The notes beneath the pieces are model-generated. The model searched no databases, was not told where the DNA came from, and saw only the letters and a program-made list of their open reading frames with translations. A DNA stretch of 64,000 nt. It comes from Actinobacillus succinogenes 130Z. GTDB lineage: Bacteria; Pseudomonadota; Gammaproteobacteria; Enterobacterales; Pasteurellaceae. This document shows, piece after piece, positions 25,515-33,786 of the stretch (position 1 is the stretch's first letter; every line of letters begins with the position of its first letter). The stretch is taken from the NCBI RefSeq assembly GCF_000017245.1, contig NC_009655.1:434001-498000 (forward strand), written 5' to 3'. The translations under genes were made by a program, and so were the position numbers.

Positions 25515-27521
25515 ATGACGGAGCAGAAAAAAAATCCAAGCGTCGAACTCTTCGAACAAGCTGTCGTAGAAAAAAACTATGAAGCGGCTTGTACGGAGTT
25601 ACTGAATATTTTGGCGAAAATCGACGGCCAATTCGGCAATATCACGGGCATTGACTGCCGAATGCCGATTCAGTTGGCAAATGAAAATCTGGTACAGGAT
25701 AAACATGTTTATTTTTGTACCCGCATGGCGACGGCAATCACCGCTTTGTTCAGCGATAAAGCTTTGTCGGTTTCCGATTCCGGCGCGCAGCGTTTCTTTA
25801 TGTTTCAACGTTGGCTTTCTTTGATCTTCGCCAGTTCGCCTTATATCAATGCGGATCACATTTTGCAGGTTTATAACCAAAATTCGGAGCCGGGTTCATC
25901 GGATATCCGCATCGATAACAACCCCGCTTCATTGGTAAAGTTCTGTATTATGTATTTGCCGGAGTCGAATTTAAATGTAAATCTGGATATCCTGTGGAAT
26001 TTAAATCCGACCCTTTGCGCATCTTTATGTTTTGCTCTGCAGTCACCGCGTTTTATCGGTACTCAAGCGGCATTTTCCAAACGAAACACTATTCTGCAAT
26101 GGTTCCCTGCCCGATTGGCAACCCTACCGGATTTGAACAATGTACCGAGCGCTATTTCCCACGATGTGTATATGCACTGCAGTTATGATGTCGCCGCCAA
26201 TAAACATCAGGTGAAACACGCCTTAAATCAAGTTATTCGTCGCCATATCGAACTGCTCGGCTGGCAGGATCGCGATGTTTCCCGCATCGGTAATAAAAAC
26301 GGTAAACCGGTTATGGTCGTGGTGCTGGAACATTTCCATTCCGCTCATTCCATTTACCGTACCCATTCCACTTCTATGCGGGCGGCGCGCGAACATTTTT
26401 ATCTGCTCGGTATCGGCGGCGAAGCGGTGGATCAGTTGGGTCGCGATGTGTTCGACGAATTTCGCCAAATACAGGGGAACAGCCTGAAAGATAAAATGGA
26501 ATTCGTGCGTAACATCTGCGAAGAATTCGCTGCGGCAATTCTTTATATGCCGTCCATCGGCATGGATTTACTGCCGATTTTCCTGAGCAATACGCGCTTG
26601 GCGCCGATTCAGGCGATTGCCTTAGGACATCCGGCGACCACGCATTCGCCATATATTGAATATGTGGTGGTGGAAGACGATTATGTGGGGTCGGAAGACT
26701 GTTTTAGCGAAACCCTGTTGCGTTTACCGAAAGACGCACTGCCTTACGTGCCTTCCGCACTTGCACCGAAAGCGGTAAATTATAAGTTGCGGGAAAATCC
26801 TGAAGTGGTGAACATCGGAATTGCTTCCACCACAATGAAATTAAATCCGTACTTTTTAGAAGCCTTAAAAGCCATTCGCGATCGCGCGAAAGTGAAAGTG
26901 CACTTCCACTTTGCGTTAGGGCAATCGCAAGGTATCACTCATCCCTATGTCACGCGTTTCATCAAGTCGTATTTAGGCGATGATGCCACGGCTCATCCGC
27001 ATACACCGTATCATCAGTATCTGGAAATTCTGAATCATTGTGACATGATGGTGAACCCGTTCCCGTTCGGTAATACTAACGGCATTATCGACATGGTGAC
27101 ATTGGGTTTGGTAGGCGTGTGCAAAACCGGTCCGGAAGTACACGAGCACATCGACGAAGGCTTGTTTAAACGTCTCGGTTTGCCGGAATGGCTGATTGCC
27201 AAGACGGTGGACGAATATGTGGAACGCGCCGTCCGTCTGGCGGAAAATCATACTGAACGTCTGGCGTTGCGTCTGCATATTATCGAAAATAACGGTTTGC
27301 AAGCCTTATTCACCGGCGATCCGAGTCCGATGGGACGCACTTTTTCAGCCAAATTAACCGAATGGGCGGATAAAAACGGCGTGATTTTAGCCGGGTGGCC
27401 GGTAAAAAAAGAAAAAAAGATAACGGACAAAAAATCCGTCGCTTCCAAGTCTACGGCTAAAAAAACGGAAACGAAGAAAACGACAGCGACAAAAAAGCGG
27501 ACAACCAACGGTAAAGCCTAA
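25515..27521 (+). CDS. ngt: Cytoplasmic HMW1C-like protein N-glycosyltransferase (NGT)
   Basis: Transfers glucose from UDP-glucose to asparagine in N-x-S/T of target proteins, in the cytoplasm (GT41 family). Long stretches match what I recall of A. pleuropneumoniae NGT, for example HDVYMHCSYD, EHFHSAHSIYRTHSTSM, ALGHPATTHS and NPFPFGNTNGIIDMVTLG, covering the helical N-terminal domain and the GT-B domain. The ATG at 25515 (MTEQKKNPS) follows GAGGAAAATCTC. The 668-residue product is longer than the roughly 620 I recall, because of a Lys/Thr-rich tail of 38 residues (14 Lys) at the end. No agt polyglucosyltransferase gene follows. Confidence 0.93.
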   Translation: MTEQKKNPSVELFEQAVVEKNYEAACTELLNILAKIDGQFGNITGIDCRMPIQLANENLVQDKHVYFCTRMATAITALFSDKALSVSDSGAQRFFMFQRWLSLIFASSPYINADHILQVYNQNSEPGSSDIRIDNNPASLVKFCIMYLPESNLNVNLDILWNLNPTLCASLCFALQSPRFIGTQAAFSKRNTILQWFPARLATLPDLNNVPSAISHDVYMHCSYDVAANKHQVKHALNQVIRRHIELLGWQDRDVSRIGNKNGKPVMVVVLEHFHSAHSIYRTHSTSMRAAREHFYLLGIGGEAVDQLGRDVFDEFRQIQGNSLKDKMEFVRNICEEFAAAILYMPSIGMDLLPIFLSNTRLAPIQAIALGHPATTHSPYIEYVVVEDDYVGSEDCFSETLLRLPKDALPYVPSALAPKAVNYKLRENPEVVNIGIASTTMKLNPYFLEALKAIRDRAKVKVHFHFALGQSQGITHPYVTRFIKSYLGDDATAHPHTPYHQYLEILNHCDMMVNPFPFGNTNGIIDMVTLGLVGVCKTGPEVHEHIDEGLFKRLGLPEWLIAKTVDEYVERAVRLAENHTERLALRLHIIENNGLQALFTGDPSPMGRTFSAKLTEWADKNGVILAGWPVKKEKKITDKKSVASKSTAKKTETKKTTATKKRTTNGKA

Positions 27522-27651
27522 AATTTGTCACTGAGTTTACACACAAAGTGCGGTCAAAAAACGCAGTGTTTTTATGCCGACTTTTTGCCGATAATCTCTA
27601 GGGCAATTCCTCCGAGGATTGATAATAAAAGAAAAGAATCAAAGTGATAAT

Positions 27652-27689
27652 AAAAAAATCCCGCTGATATTACACAGCGGGATTTTTTT
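27652..27689. terminator. Bidirectional terminator between ngt and metJ
   Basis: ATCCCGCTG (27658-27666) and CAGCGGGAT (27675-27683) form a 9-bp GC-rich stem flanked by seven A and seven T, working for both convergent genes. The metJ stop lies within its T-run. Confidence 0.85.
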
Positions 27690-28005
27690 AATATTCCCAT
27701 TCTTCCGGATCAACGCCCGATTCGCGCATTATTTGTTTGGCATACTCGGGAATTTCGTCATGGCGTTCTTTCAGCAAATCGCTGTCCGTTGGCAACGGTT
27801 GTCCGGTGAAAGCGTGCAGAAACGCTTCGCACAACAATTCGCTGTTAGTGGCGTGACGCAGGTTTTTAATTTGACGTCGGGTACGTTCGTTGGTCAAAAT
27901 CTCCAAGACCTTAATCGGAATCGACACCGTGATTTTCTTCACCTGTTCGCTCTTTTTACCGTGTTCTACGTAAGGGCTGATATATTTCCCGTCCCAATTC
28001 GCCAT
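27688..28005 (-). CDS. metJ: Methionine regulon repressor MetJ
   Basis: Ribbon-helix-helix repressor that binds met boxes with S-adenosylmethionine as co-repressor. The 105-residue protein begins MANWDGKYISPYVEHGKKSEQVKKITVSIP, where KKITVSIP is the DNA-contacting beta-strand, and contains RHATNSELLCEAFLHAFTGQP. It is a single gene, divergent from aqpZ. A partial met box lies upstream and suggests autoregulation. Confidence 0.96.
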   Translation of the reverse strand: MANWDGKYISPYVEHGKKSEQVKKITVSIPIKVLEILTNERTRRQIKNLRHATNSELLCEAFLHAFTGQPLPTDSDLLKERHDEIPEYAKQIMRESGVDPEEWEY

Positions 28006-28069
28006 GTTAGATCCTAATCATTGAAAATTTTGTGGGTATTTTAATCAAAAAACAGGCAAATCTCAATCT

Positions 28070-28085
28070 GGACGTATGGACTGCC
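28070..28085 (-). promoter_or_regulatory. Possible MetJ operator upstream of metJ
   Basis: Two adjacent 8-mers, GGACGTAT and GGACTGCC, match the met-box consensus AGACGTCT at 6 and 4 of 8 positions. The location about 65 bases from the metJ start fits autoregulation, but the match is weak. Confidence 0.35.
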
Positions 28086-28168
28086 AAAAGTAAAAATTTT
28101 GTAAAAACTGACAAAAGTCACAAAACTTTTTACAAATAGTTTAGACTAATAACTCGCGCGCAATCATA

Positions 28169-28180
28169 ATGACGCGTCAT
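28169..28180 (+). promoter_or_regulatory. Perfect 12-bp palindrome upstream of aqpZ
   Basis: ATGACGCGTCAT lies 22 bases before the aqpZ start and just after a plausible -10 region (TAGACTAAT, about 28143). A repressor operator or an mRNA hairpin near the ribosome-binding site would both fit. I do not recognise the regulator. Confidence 0.4.
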
Positions 28181-28202
28181 ATTCTTAACGAGGAGGTTTA
28201 TT

Positions 28203-28895
28203 ATGAAAAAAATATTTGCCGAATTCTTCGGTACATTCTGGCTGGTATTCGGCGGTTGCGGTTCCGCCGTATTAGCCGCGGCTTATCCGGAATTAGGCAT
28301 CGGCTTTGCCGGTGTGGCGTTGGCTTTCGGTTTAACCGTATTAACCATGGCTTATGCGGTCGGTCATATTTCAGGCGGTCATTTTAATCCGGCAGTCACT
28401 TTAGGTTTGGTTGCCGGCGGCCGCTTTCAAGGCAAAGATGCCGTCGGTTACATCATTGCGCAAGTATTAGGCGGGATCGTCGGTGCGGCAGTGCTTTATG
28501 CCATTGCGTCCGGTAAAGCGGATTTTGATGCGGTTGCCGGCGGATTTGCTTCAAACGGCTTCGGAGAACATTCGCCTAACGGTTATTCCTTCGGTGCCGT
28601 GGTGATTGCGGAAATCGTGTTAACCGCATTTTTCTTAATTATCATCCACGGTGCAACGGATAAACGCGCTCCGGCAGGTTTTGCGCCAATCGCCATCGGT
28701 TTGGCTTTAACCTTAATCCATTTAATCAGTATTCCCGTTTCCAATACTTCCGTGAACCCGGCGCGTTCCACCGCAGTTGCCGTATTCCAAGGCGGCTGGG
28801 CGTTGGACCAATTATGGGTTTTCTGGGTAGCACCAATCGTAGGCGGTATTATCGGCGGATTAATTTATCGTGCTTTATTAGAAAGCAGAGACTAA
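28203..28895 (+). CDS. aqpZ: Aquaporin Z water channel
   Basis: Inner-membrane water channel of the MIP family. The 230-residue protein has six membrane helices and two half-helices with NPA motifs: GGHFNPAVTLG (near residue 63) and SVNPARST (near residue 184). Helix 2 has the His-rich selectivity region, and the residues around the pore (small residues and R after NPA) fit a water-specific rather than glycerol channel. A very strong AGGAGG site precedes the ATG. Confidence 0.95.
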   Translation: MKKIFAEFFGTFWLVFGGCGSAVLAAAYPELGIGFAGVALAFGLTVLTMAYAVGHISGGHFNPAVTLGLVAGGRFQGKDAVGYIIAQVLGGIVGAAVLYAIASGKADFDAVAGGFASNGFGEHSPNGYSFGAVVIAEIVLTAFFLIIIHGATDKRAPAGFAPIAIGLALTLIHLISIPVSNTSVNPARSTAVAVFQGGWALDQLWVFWVAPIVGGIIGGLIYRALLESRD

Positions 28896-28991
28896 TCGCT
28901 TGCTGGTTTTGCTCACGGTACGGCAGTTTAAAAAATGAGGTAAAACCGTTAAATTATCGCGTCCTGTGATTCGGTTTTACGACATATCAAT

Positions 28992-29053
28992 AAAAAGTGC
29001 GGTCAAAAATTTCGAGGTTTTATGAAAACCCGTTAAATTTTGACCGCACTTTT
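28992..29053. terminator. Inverted uptake-signal pair after aqpZ
   Basis: AAAAAGTGCGGTCAAAAATTT and AAATTTTGACCGCACTTTT face each other around a loop of about 20 bases. The stem is long, with one near-end slip, and precedes the glyQ promoter. Confidence 0.65.
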
Positions 29054-29109
29054 GCCTTTTTAGGCTATAATACCCGCATTTTTCACCGTTTTTTATAGAA
29101 ATAGAGATT

Positions 29110-30054
29110 ATGGACGCAAAATTTAACGTTAAAACTTTCCAAGGTATGATTCTCGCCCTGCAGGATTACTGGGCGCAACAAGGCTGCACTATTGTGCAGC
29201 CCTTCGATATGGAAGTAGGCGCCGGCACTTCGCACCCGATGACGGCTCTCCGCGCTATTGGCCCTGAGCCGATGGCGTTCGCTTATGTGCAACCGTCACG
29301 CCGTCCGACCGACGGTCGTTACGGTGAAAACCCGAACCGCCTGCAACACTATTATCAATTCCAAGTGGTAATCAAGCCTTCCCCGGACAACATTCAAGAG
29401 CTGTATTTAGGCTCGCTGAAAATGCTCGGCTTCGATCCGACTCAACACGATATTCGCTTCGTGGAAGATAACTGGGAAAACCCGACCTTAGGCGCTTGGG
29501 GCTTAGGCTGGGAAGTCTGGCTAAACGGAATGGAAGTCACCCAATTTACCTATTTCCAACAAGTGGGCGGTTTAGAATGTAAACCGGTTACCGGCGAAGT
29601 AACCTATGGTTTAGAACGTTTGGCGATGTATATTCAAGGCGTGGACAGCGTGTACGATTTAGTATGGTCTGACGGCCCGCTCGGTAAAACCACCTACGGC
29701 GATGTATTCCATCAAAACGAAGTGGAGCAATCGACCTACAACTTCGAATATGCCGATGTGGATTTCCTGTTCGAATGTTTCAATAAATACGAACAAGAAG
29801 CTAAATTTCTGTTGAAACAAGAACCTCGCATGGAAAACGACAAAGAAATTTGGGTGGAAACCGCATTACCGTTACCGGCTTACGAACGTATTTTAAAAGC
29901 GGCACACAGCTTCAACTTACTTGACGCCCGCAAAGCGATTTCCGTCACCGAACGTCAACGCTATATCTTACGCATCCGCGCGCTGACCAAAGGCGTGGCG
30001 GAAGCCTATTATGCGAGCCGTGAGGCACTTGGTTTTCCGGGGTGTAAGAAGTAG
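29110..30054 (+). CDS. glyQ: Glycyl-tRNA synthetase alpha subunit GlyQ
   Basis: Catalytic subunit of the bacterial-type alpha2-beta2 glycyl-tRNA synthetase. The 314-residue sequence starts [26 protein letters not shown] and carries class II motifs ([24 protein letters not shown] as motif 2, [17 protein letters not shown] as motif 3). It is in the same orientation as glyS but separated from it by a 234-base gap holding a palindromic repeat, so the operon may have been interrupted. Confidence 0.97.
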
Positions 30055-30238
30055 GTTTAAATCCCCCCAACCTCCTCTTTATGAAAGAGGGGGCGGATCG
30101 TCAAAAATTTAAGATTTGGTGTTCTTCATCATCAATTGAAATTTTAAAATGTGGATTAGCCTGCAATACTTAAACAACGCACAAAACCCAGTTCCCCCTC
30201 TTTACTAAAGAGGGGTTAGGAGTTACTTAGCAGAACTT
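30055..30238. repeat. Palindromic intergenic element between glyQ and glyS
   Basis: Two GC-rich hairpins sit near the ends: CCTCCTCTTTATGAAAGAGG at about 30069-30088 and CCCCTCTTTACTAAAGAGGGG at about 30204-30224. The right one, reversed, resembles the left, so the ends are inverted copies around an AT-rich core of about 115 bases without an ORF. This is the layout of a small non-coding mobile element (MITE) or a paired dyad repeat. No target duplication could be identified with confidence. Confidence 0.55.
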
Positions 30239-30288
30239 AAAACGAAGTTAGATATAAGATATTTACAGATAATTTAAAGAGAAAACCA

Positions 30289-32358
30289 ATGACAACCGAA
30301 AACTTCTTCGCCGAAATCGGCACAGAAGAGCTGCCGCCGAAGGCGCTCAAAAAACTCGCAACCGCGTTTGCGGAAAATGTAGAAAACGAATTGAAGCAAG
30401 CGGGCTTAGCATTCGACAAAGTAGAATGGTTTGCCGCACCTCGTCGTTTGGCGGTGAAGGTGTTGAACCTTGCAGCCAACCAACCGAGTAAAGAAATCGA
30501 AAAACGCGGACCGGCGGTGTCAGCGGCGTTTGATGCGGAAGGCAAACCGACCAAAGCGGCGGAAGGTTGGGCTCGCGGTTGCGGTATTACTGTGGATCAA
30601 GCCGAACGTCTTGTAACCGATAAAGGCGAATGGTTGGTGCACCGTGCCGTAATCGAAGGACAACCGACTAAAAATTTAATGCTCGATATCATCGCGAAAT
30701 CGCTGGCGAATCTGCCGATTCCGAAAACCATGCGTTGGGGTGATAAAAACGTGCAGTTTGTGCGTCCGGTACATACGGTCACATTATTGCTTGGCGGTGA
30801 ATTAATCGAAGGTGAAATTTTAGGTATTGCAAGCGGCAGAACGATTCGTGGACACCGTTTCTTGGGCGAAAGAGAATTTCAAATTTCCCACGCCGACCAA
30901 TATCCTTCTTTATTGGAAGAAAAAGGCTGCGTGATTGCCGATTTCAATAAACGTCGCGAAATGATTTTGACAAAATCTCAGGAAAAAGCGACCGCACTTG
31001 GCGGCGTAGCGGATATTGAAGACGATTTGTTAGACGAAGTAACATCGCTTGTTGAGTTCCCGAACGTATTAACGGCGAAATTTGAAGAGCGTTTCTTAGC
31101 GGTGCCGGCGGAAGCCTTGGTTTACACCATGAAAGGCGACCAAAAATATTTCCCGATTTACGATAAAGAGGGCAAATTATTACCGCACTTTATTTTTGTA
31201 TCAAATATTAATCCGGTCGACCCAATGCCGATTATCGAAGGCAACGAAAAAGTGGTTCGCCCGCGTTTGTCCGATGCGGAATTCTTCTTCAATACCGATA
31301 AAAAACAGCGTTTAGAAGATCTGTTACCGCGTTTGCAAACCGTGTTGTTCCAACAACAATTAGGCACATTACTCGATAAAACCAAACGTATTCAATCGCT
31401 CGCGGGCGAAATCGCCGGCCAAATCGGGGCGGATAAAGCTAAAGCGGAGCGTGCGGGTTTGCTGTCAAAATGTGATTTGATGACCAATATGGTATTCGAA
31501 TTTACCGACACCCAAGGCGTGATGGGTATGCACTACGCACGTCACGACGGTGAAGACGAAGAAGTGGCGGTGGCGTTAAACGAACAGTATATGCCGCGTT
31601 TTGCCGGCGATAATTTGCCGAACAGCTTGGTGGCGAGTAGTGTCGCTCTCGCGGATAAATTCGATACGCTCACCGGGATTTTCGGTATCGGGCAGGCCCC
31701 GAAAGGCAGTGCCGACCCGTTCGCTTTACGCCGTGCGGCATTAGGAGCGTTGCGTATTATCGTGGAGAAAAACCTGTCGTTAGATTTAGCCGATTTAGTG
31801 AAAAAATCAGCGGCACTGTTCGGCGATAAATTAACGAATGCGAATGTGGTTGATGATGTGGTGGACTTTATGCTTGGACGCTTCCGCGCCTGGTATCAAG
31901 ACGGAGGGATTGCGGTGGACGTGATTCAAGCCGTACTCGCTCGTCGTCCAACCAAACCTGCGGACTTTGATGCCCGTGTGCGTGCGGTGTCCCATTTCCG
32001 CACGCTTGATTCAGCGGAAGCCCTGGCGGCGGCGAATAAACGCGTCAGCAACATTCTTGCCAAAGTAGCCGGTGAAATCCGTTCGGAAATCGACCGCACT
32101 TTGTTGCTGGAAGCGGAGGAAAAAGCCTTGGCGGAACAAGTGCTGGCATTGCAATCGGAACTGGCGCCGGTATTTGCCAAAGGGGACTACCAAACGGCGT
32201 TGGATCGTTTAGCGTGTTTACGCGAAGTCGTTGATAACTTCTTCGATAAAGTGATGGTGAATGCGGAAGATGAAAAACTGCGTCAAAACCGTCAGGCAAT
32301 GTTAAATGTGTTGCGCAATCTGTTCTTGCAGGTGGCGGATATTTCCTTATTGCAATAA
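30289..32358 (+). CDS. glyS: Glycyl-tRNA synthetase beta subunit GlyS
   Basis: tRNA-binding subunit of glycyl-tRNA synthetase. The 689-residue product is standard length and begins MTTENFFAEIGTEELPPKAL. An HD-like domain lies in the middle (CDLMTNMVFEFTDTQGVMGMHYARHDGE) and a DALR anticodon-binding region is at the C-terminus. It follows glyQ across the palindromic insertion; its own weak promoter may be in the 50 bases before the start. A strong terminator follows. Confidence 0.97.
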   Translation: MTTENFFAEIGTEELPPKALKKLATAFAENVENELKQAGLAFDKVEWFAAPRRLAVKVLNLAANQPSKEIEKRGPAVSAAFDAEGKPTKAAEGWARGCGITVDQAERLVTDKGEWLVHRAVIEGQPTKNLMLDIIAKSLANLPIPKTMRWGDKNVQFVRPVHTVTLLLGGELIEGEILGIASGRTIRGHRFLGEREFQISHADQYPSLLEEKGCVIADFNKRREMILTKSQEKATALGGVADIEDDLLDEVTSLVEFPNVLTAKFEERFLAVPAEALVYTMKGDQKYFPIYDKEGKLLPHFIFVSNINPVDPMPIIEGNEKVVRPRLSDAEFFFNTDKKQRLEDLLPRLQTVLFQQQLGTLLDKTKRIQSLAGEIAGQIGADKAKAERAGLLSKCDLMTNMVFEFTDTQGVMGMHYARHDGEDEEVAVALNEQYMPRFAGDNLPNSLVASSVALADKFDTLTGIFGIGQAPKGSADPFALRRAALGALRIIVEKNLSLDLADLVKKSAALFGDKLTNANVVDDVVDFMLGRFRAWYQDGGIAVDVIQAVLARRPTKPADFDARVRAVSHFRTLDSAEALAAANKRVSNILAKVAGEIRSEIDRTLLLEAEEKALAEQVLALQSELAPVFAKGDYQTALDRLACLREVVDNFFDKVMVNAEDEKLRQNRQAMLNVLRNLFLQVADISLLQ

Positions 32359-32374
32359 CCGCTAATGAAAAAAG

Positions 32375-32408
32375 AAAAGTCTGAATTCGAAAGAATTCAG
32401 ACTTTTTT
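32375..32408. terminator. Bidirectional terminator between glyS and crcB
   Basis: A 14-bp perfect stem (AAAAGTCTGAATTC with its complement) is closed by a GAAA tetraloop and flanked by A and T runs. Confidence 0.85.
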
Positions 32409-32424
32409 GTTTGTCGGAAACGGG

Positions 32425-32805
32425 CTATTTCCAGCAAAGTGCGGTCAGAAAAATGCCTAAAAATGTGAAAACAAGGCAGCCGAGCAGGTGCAGGTTCATA
32501 ATAGCGAAGGCCCAGCCGATTTTGCCCTGCAGAACGTTTTCCACCACTTCGGCGGAAAAGGAGGAAAACGTGGTGAGACCGCCGAGAAAACCGGTAATCA
32601 TAAATAACTTAACGGCGGCGCTGAGCTGCGGGAATTGCCAGAAGCATGCGGTGCAAACGCCGATGATGAAACAACCGGTATAGTTGGCAATCAGCGTGCC
32701 GAAAGCGAGATGGCCGAACAGCGGATTCAGCCACACGCCCAACACCCAGCGGGCGGAAGCGCCTAATGCCGCGCCGCCGCCGACCAGTAACAGTGACTGC
32801 CACAT
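32425..32805 (-). CDS. crcB: Fluoride ion channel CrcB (Fluc)
   Basis: A 126-residue, four-helix membrane protein that exports fluoride as a dual-topology dimer. GGGAALGASARW, NYTGCFIIGV and TGFLGGLTTFSSFSAEV are the family motifs, the last holding the pore Phe/Ser track. The start is the ATG at 32805, one base after the stop of the phosphatase gene, so the two are translationally coupled. No fluoride riboswitch is visible because the gene is second in its unit. Confidence 0.93.
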   Translation of the reverse strand: MWQSLLLVGGGAALGASARWVLGVWLNPLFGHLAFGTLIANYTGCFIIGVCTACFWQFPQLSAAVKLFMITGFLGGLTTFSSFSAEVVENVLQGKIGWAFAIMNLHLLGCLVFTFLGIFLTALCWK

Positions 32806-32806
32806 A

Positions 32807-33625
32807 TCAGTAAATCCCGAAAACGGCGCGGGCATAACTCGCTACCGCTTCGTCTTTGTTGAATCCGATGCGTTCCAAATGGGGCACCTGTTCCGCCATG
32901 CGTACGTCCGCGTTGCCCATGACGCAGCCTTTGCCCACTTCGGTAAGCATCTCGATGTCGTTCATGCCGTCGCCGAAAGCTATACAGTCCGTCAGTTCGT
33001 AATCCCGTTGTTCTACCAAGGCGGAAAGTGCGGTGGCTTTTGAGACGTTTTTGTTCATTATTTCCAGGCATTGCGGAGTGGAATACATAATGGAAGTATG
33101 TTCGCCGTATTTTGCCCGCAAGCGTTTTTCCAACGGCAGTAAATCTTCCAAAGAACGTCCGATAAAAAATACTTTTTGGGTTTGGCGTCCGTGATGGGCG
33201 GCGAAATCCGCCACTTGGTAGCTAAAGCCCGATTCTTTGTGGTATTTCATCAAAGCCGGTAAATCCACGTTGATGAACCATTCGTCGCCTTGGTAGGTGT
33301 TCAGACAGATGTTGTCCGTATTAAAACTTTCCTGCATGATATCGAATGCCAATTCTTCCGGCAGGTAGTTGCTGTAAATTAAATTACCCTTTAAATCATG
33401 CACTTCTGCGCCGTTGGCGGTGACCATAGCGGCATTCTCTACATCCATGCTGTTCAGAATAAACGAGACGTCCGTGTAACCGCGACCGGTGGCGAGAATG
33501 ATATCAACGCCGCGTCCGCTGAGTTTTTCCAGCGTAGTACGGGTGAAATCGCCTACTACATGCCGGTCGTTCAGCAACGTACCGTCCATGTCGGAAACAA
33601 AGGTGCGAAAGGGAAATTGTTTCAT
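32807..33625 (-). CDS. Cof-type HAD-superfamily sugar phosphatase
   Basis: A 272-residue HAD phosphatase with a type IIB cap. Motif I is DMDGTLL with nucleophile and acid Asp, motif II ATGRGYTDVS, and the C-terminal motif IV is FGDGMNDIEML. The start is the ATG at 33625 (MKQFPFRTFV) after AAGGATG; a longer frame to 33661 is unlikely. It resembles YidA/YbiV/Cof paralogues; the physiological substrate is unknown. It is co-transcribed with crcB. Confidence 0.88.
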   Translation of the reverse strand: MKQFPFRTFVSDMDGTLLNDRHVVGDFTRTTLEKLSGRGVDIILATGRGYTDVSFILNSMDVENAAMVTANGAEVHDLKGNLIYSNYLPEELAFDIMQESFNTDNICLNTYQGDEWFINVDLPALMKYHKESGFSYQVADFAAHHGRQTQKVFFIGRSLEDLLPLEKRLRAKYGEHTSIMYSTPQCLEIMNKNVSKATALSALVEQRDYELTDCIAFGDGMNDIEMLTEVGKGCVMGNADVRMAEQVPHLERIGFNKDEAVASYARAVFGIY

Positions 33626-33786
33626 CTTGACATCCTTATGCTTAAAAATTTTTTGTATCATATCAAATTTATGTAAATTTTGACCGCACTTTAATCAATA
33701 AATGATAGGAATCAGACGAAAGATCGCTATAATGAAACCTTTCATCCATAGATGCATAATAACAAATCATATTTACAGGAATTTCA

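Noticed and set aside
27619..28017. 132-residue plus-strand frame opposite metJ
   Set aside because: Antisense to MetJ and its terminator; MetJ is a confident match.
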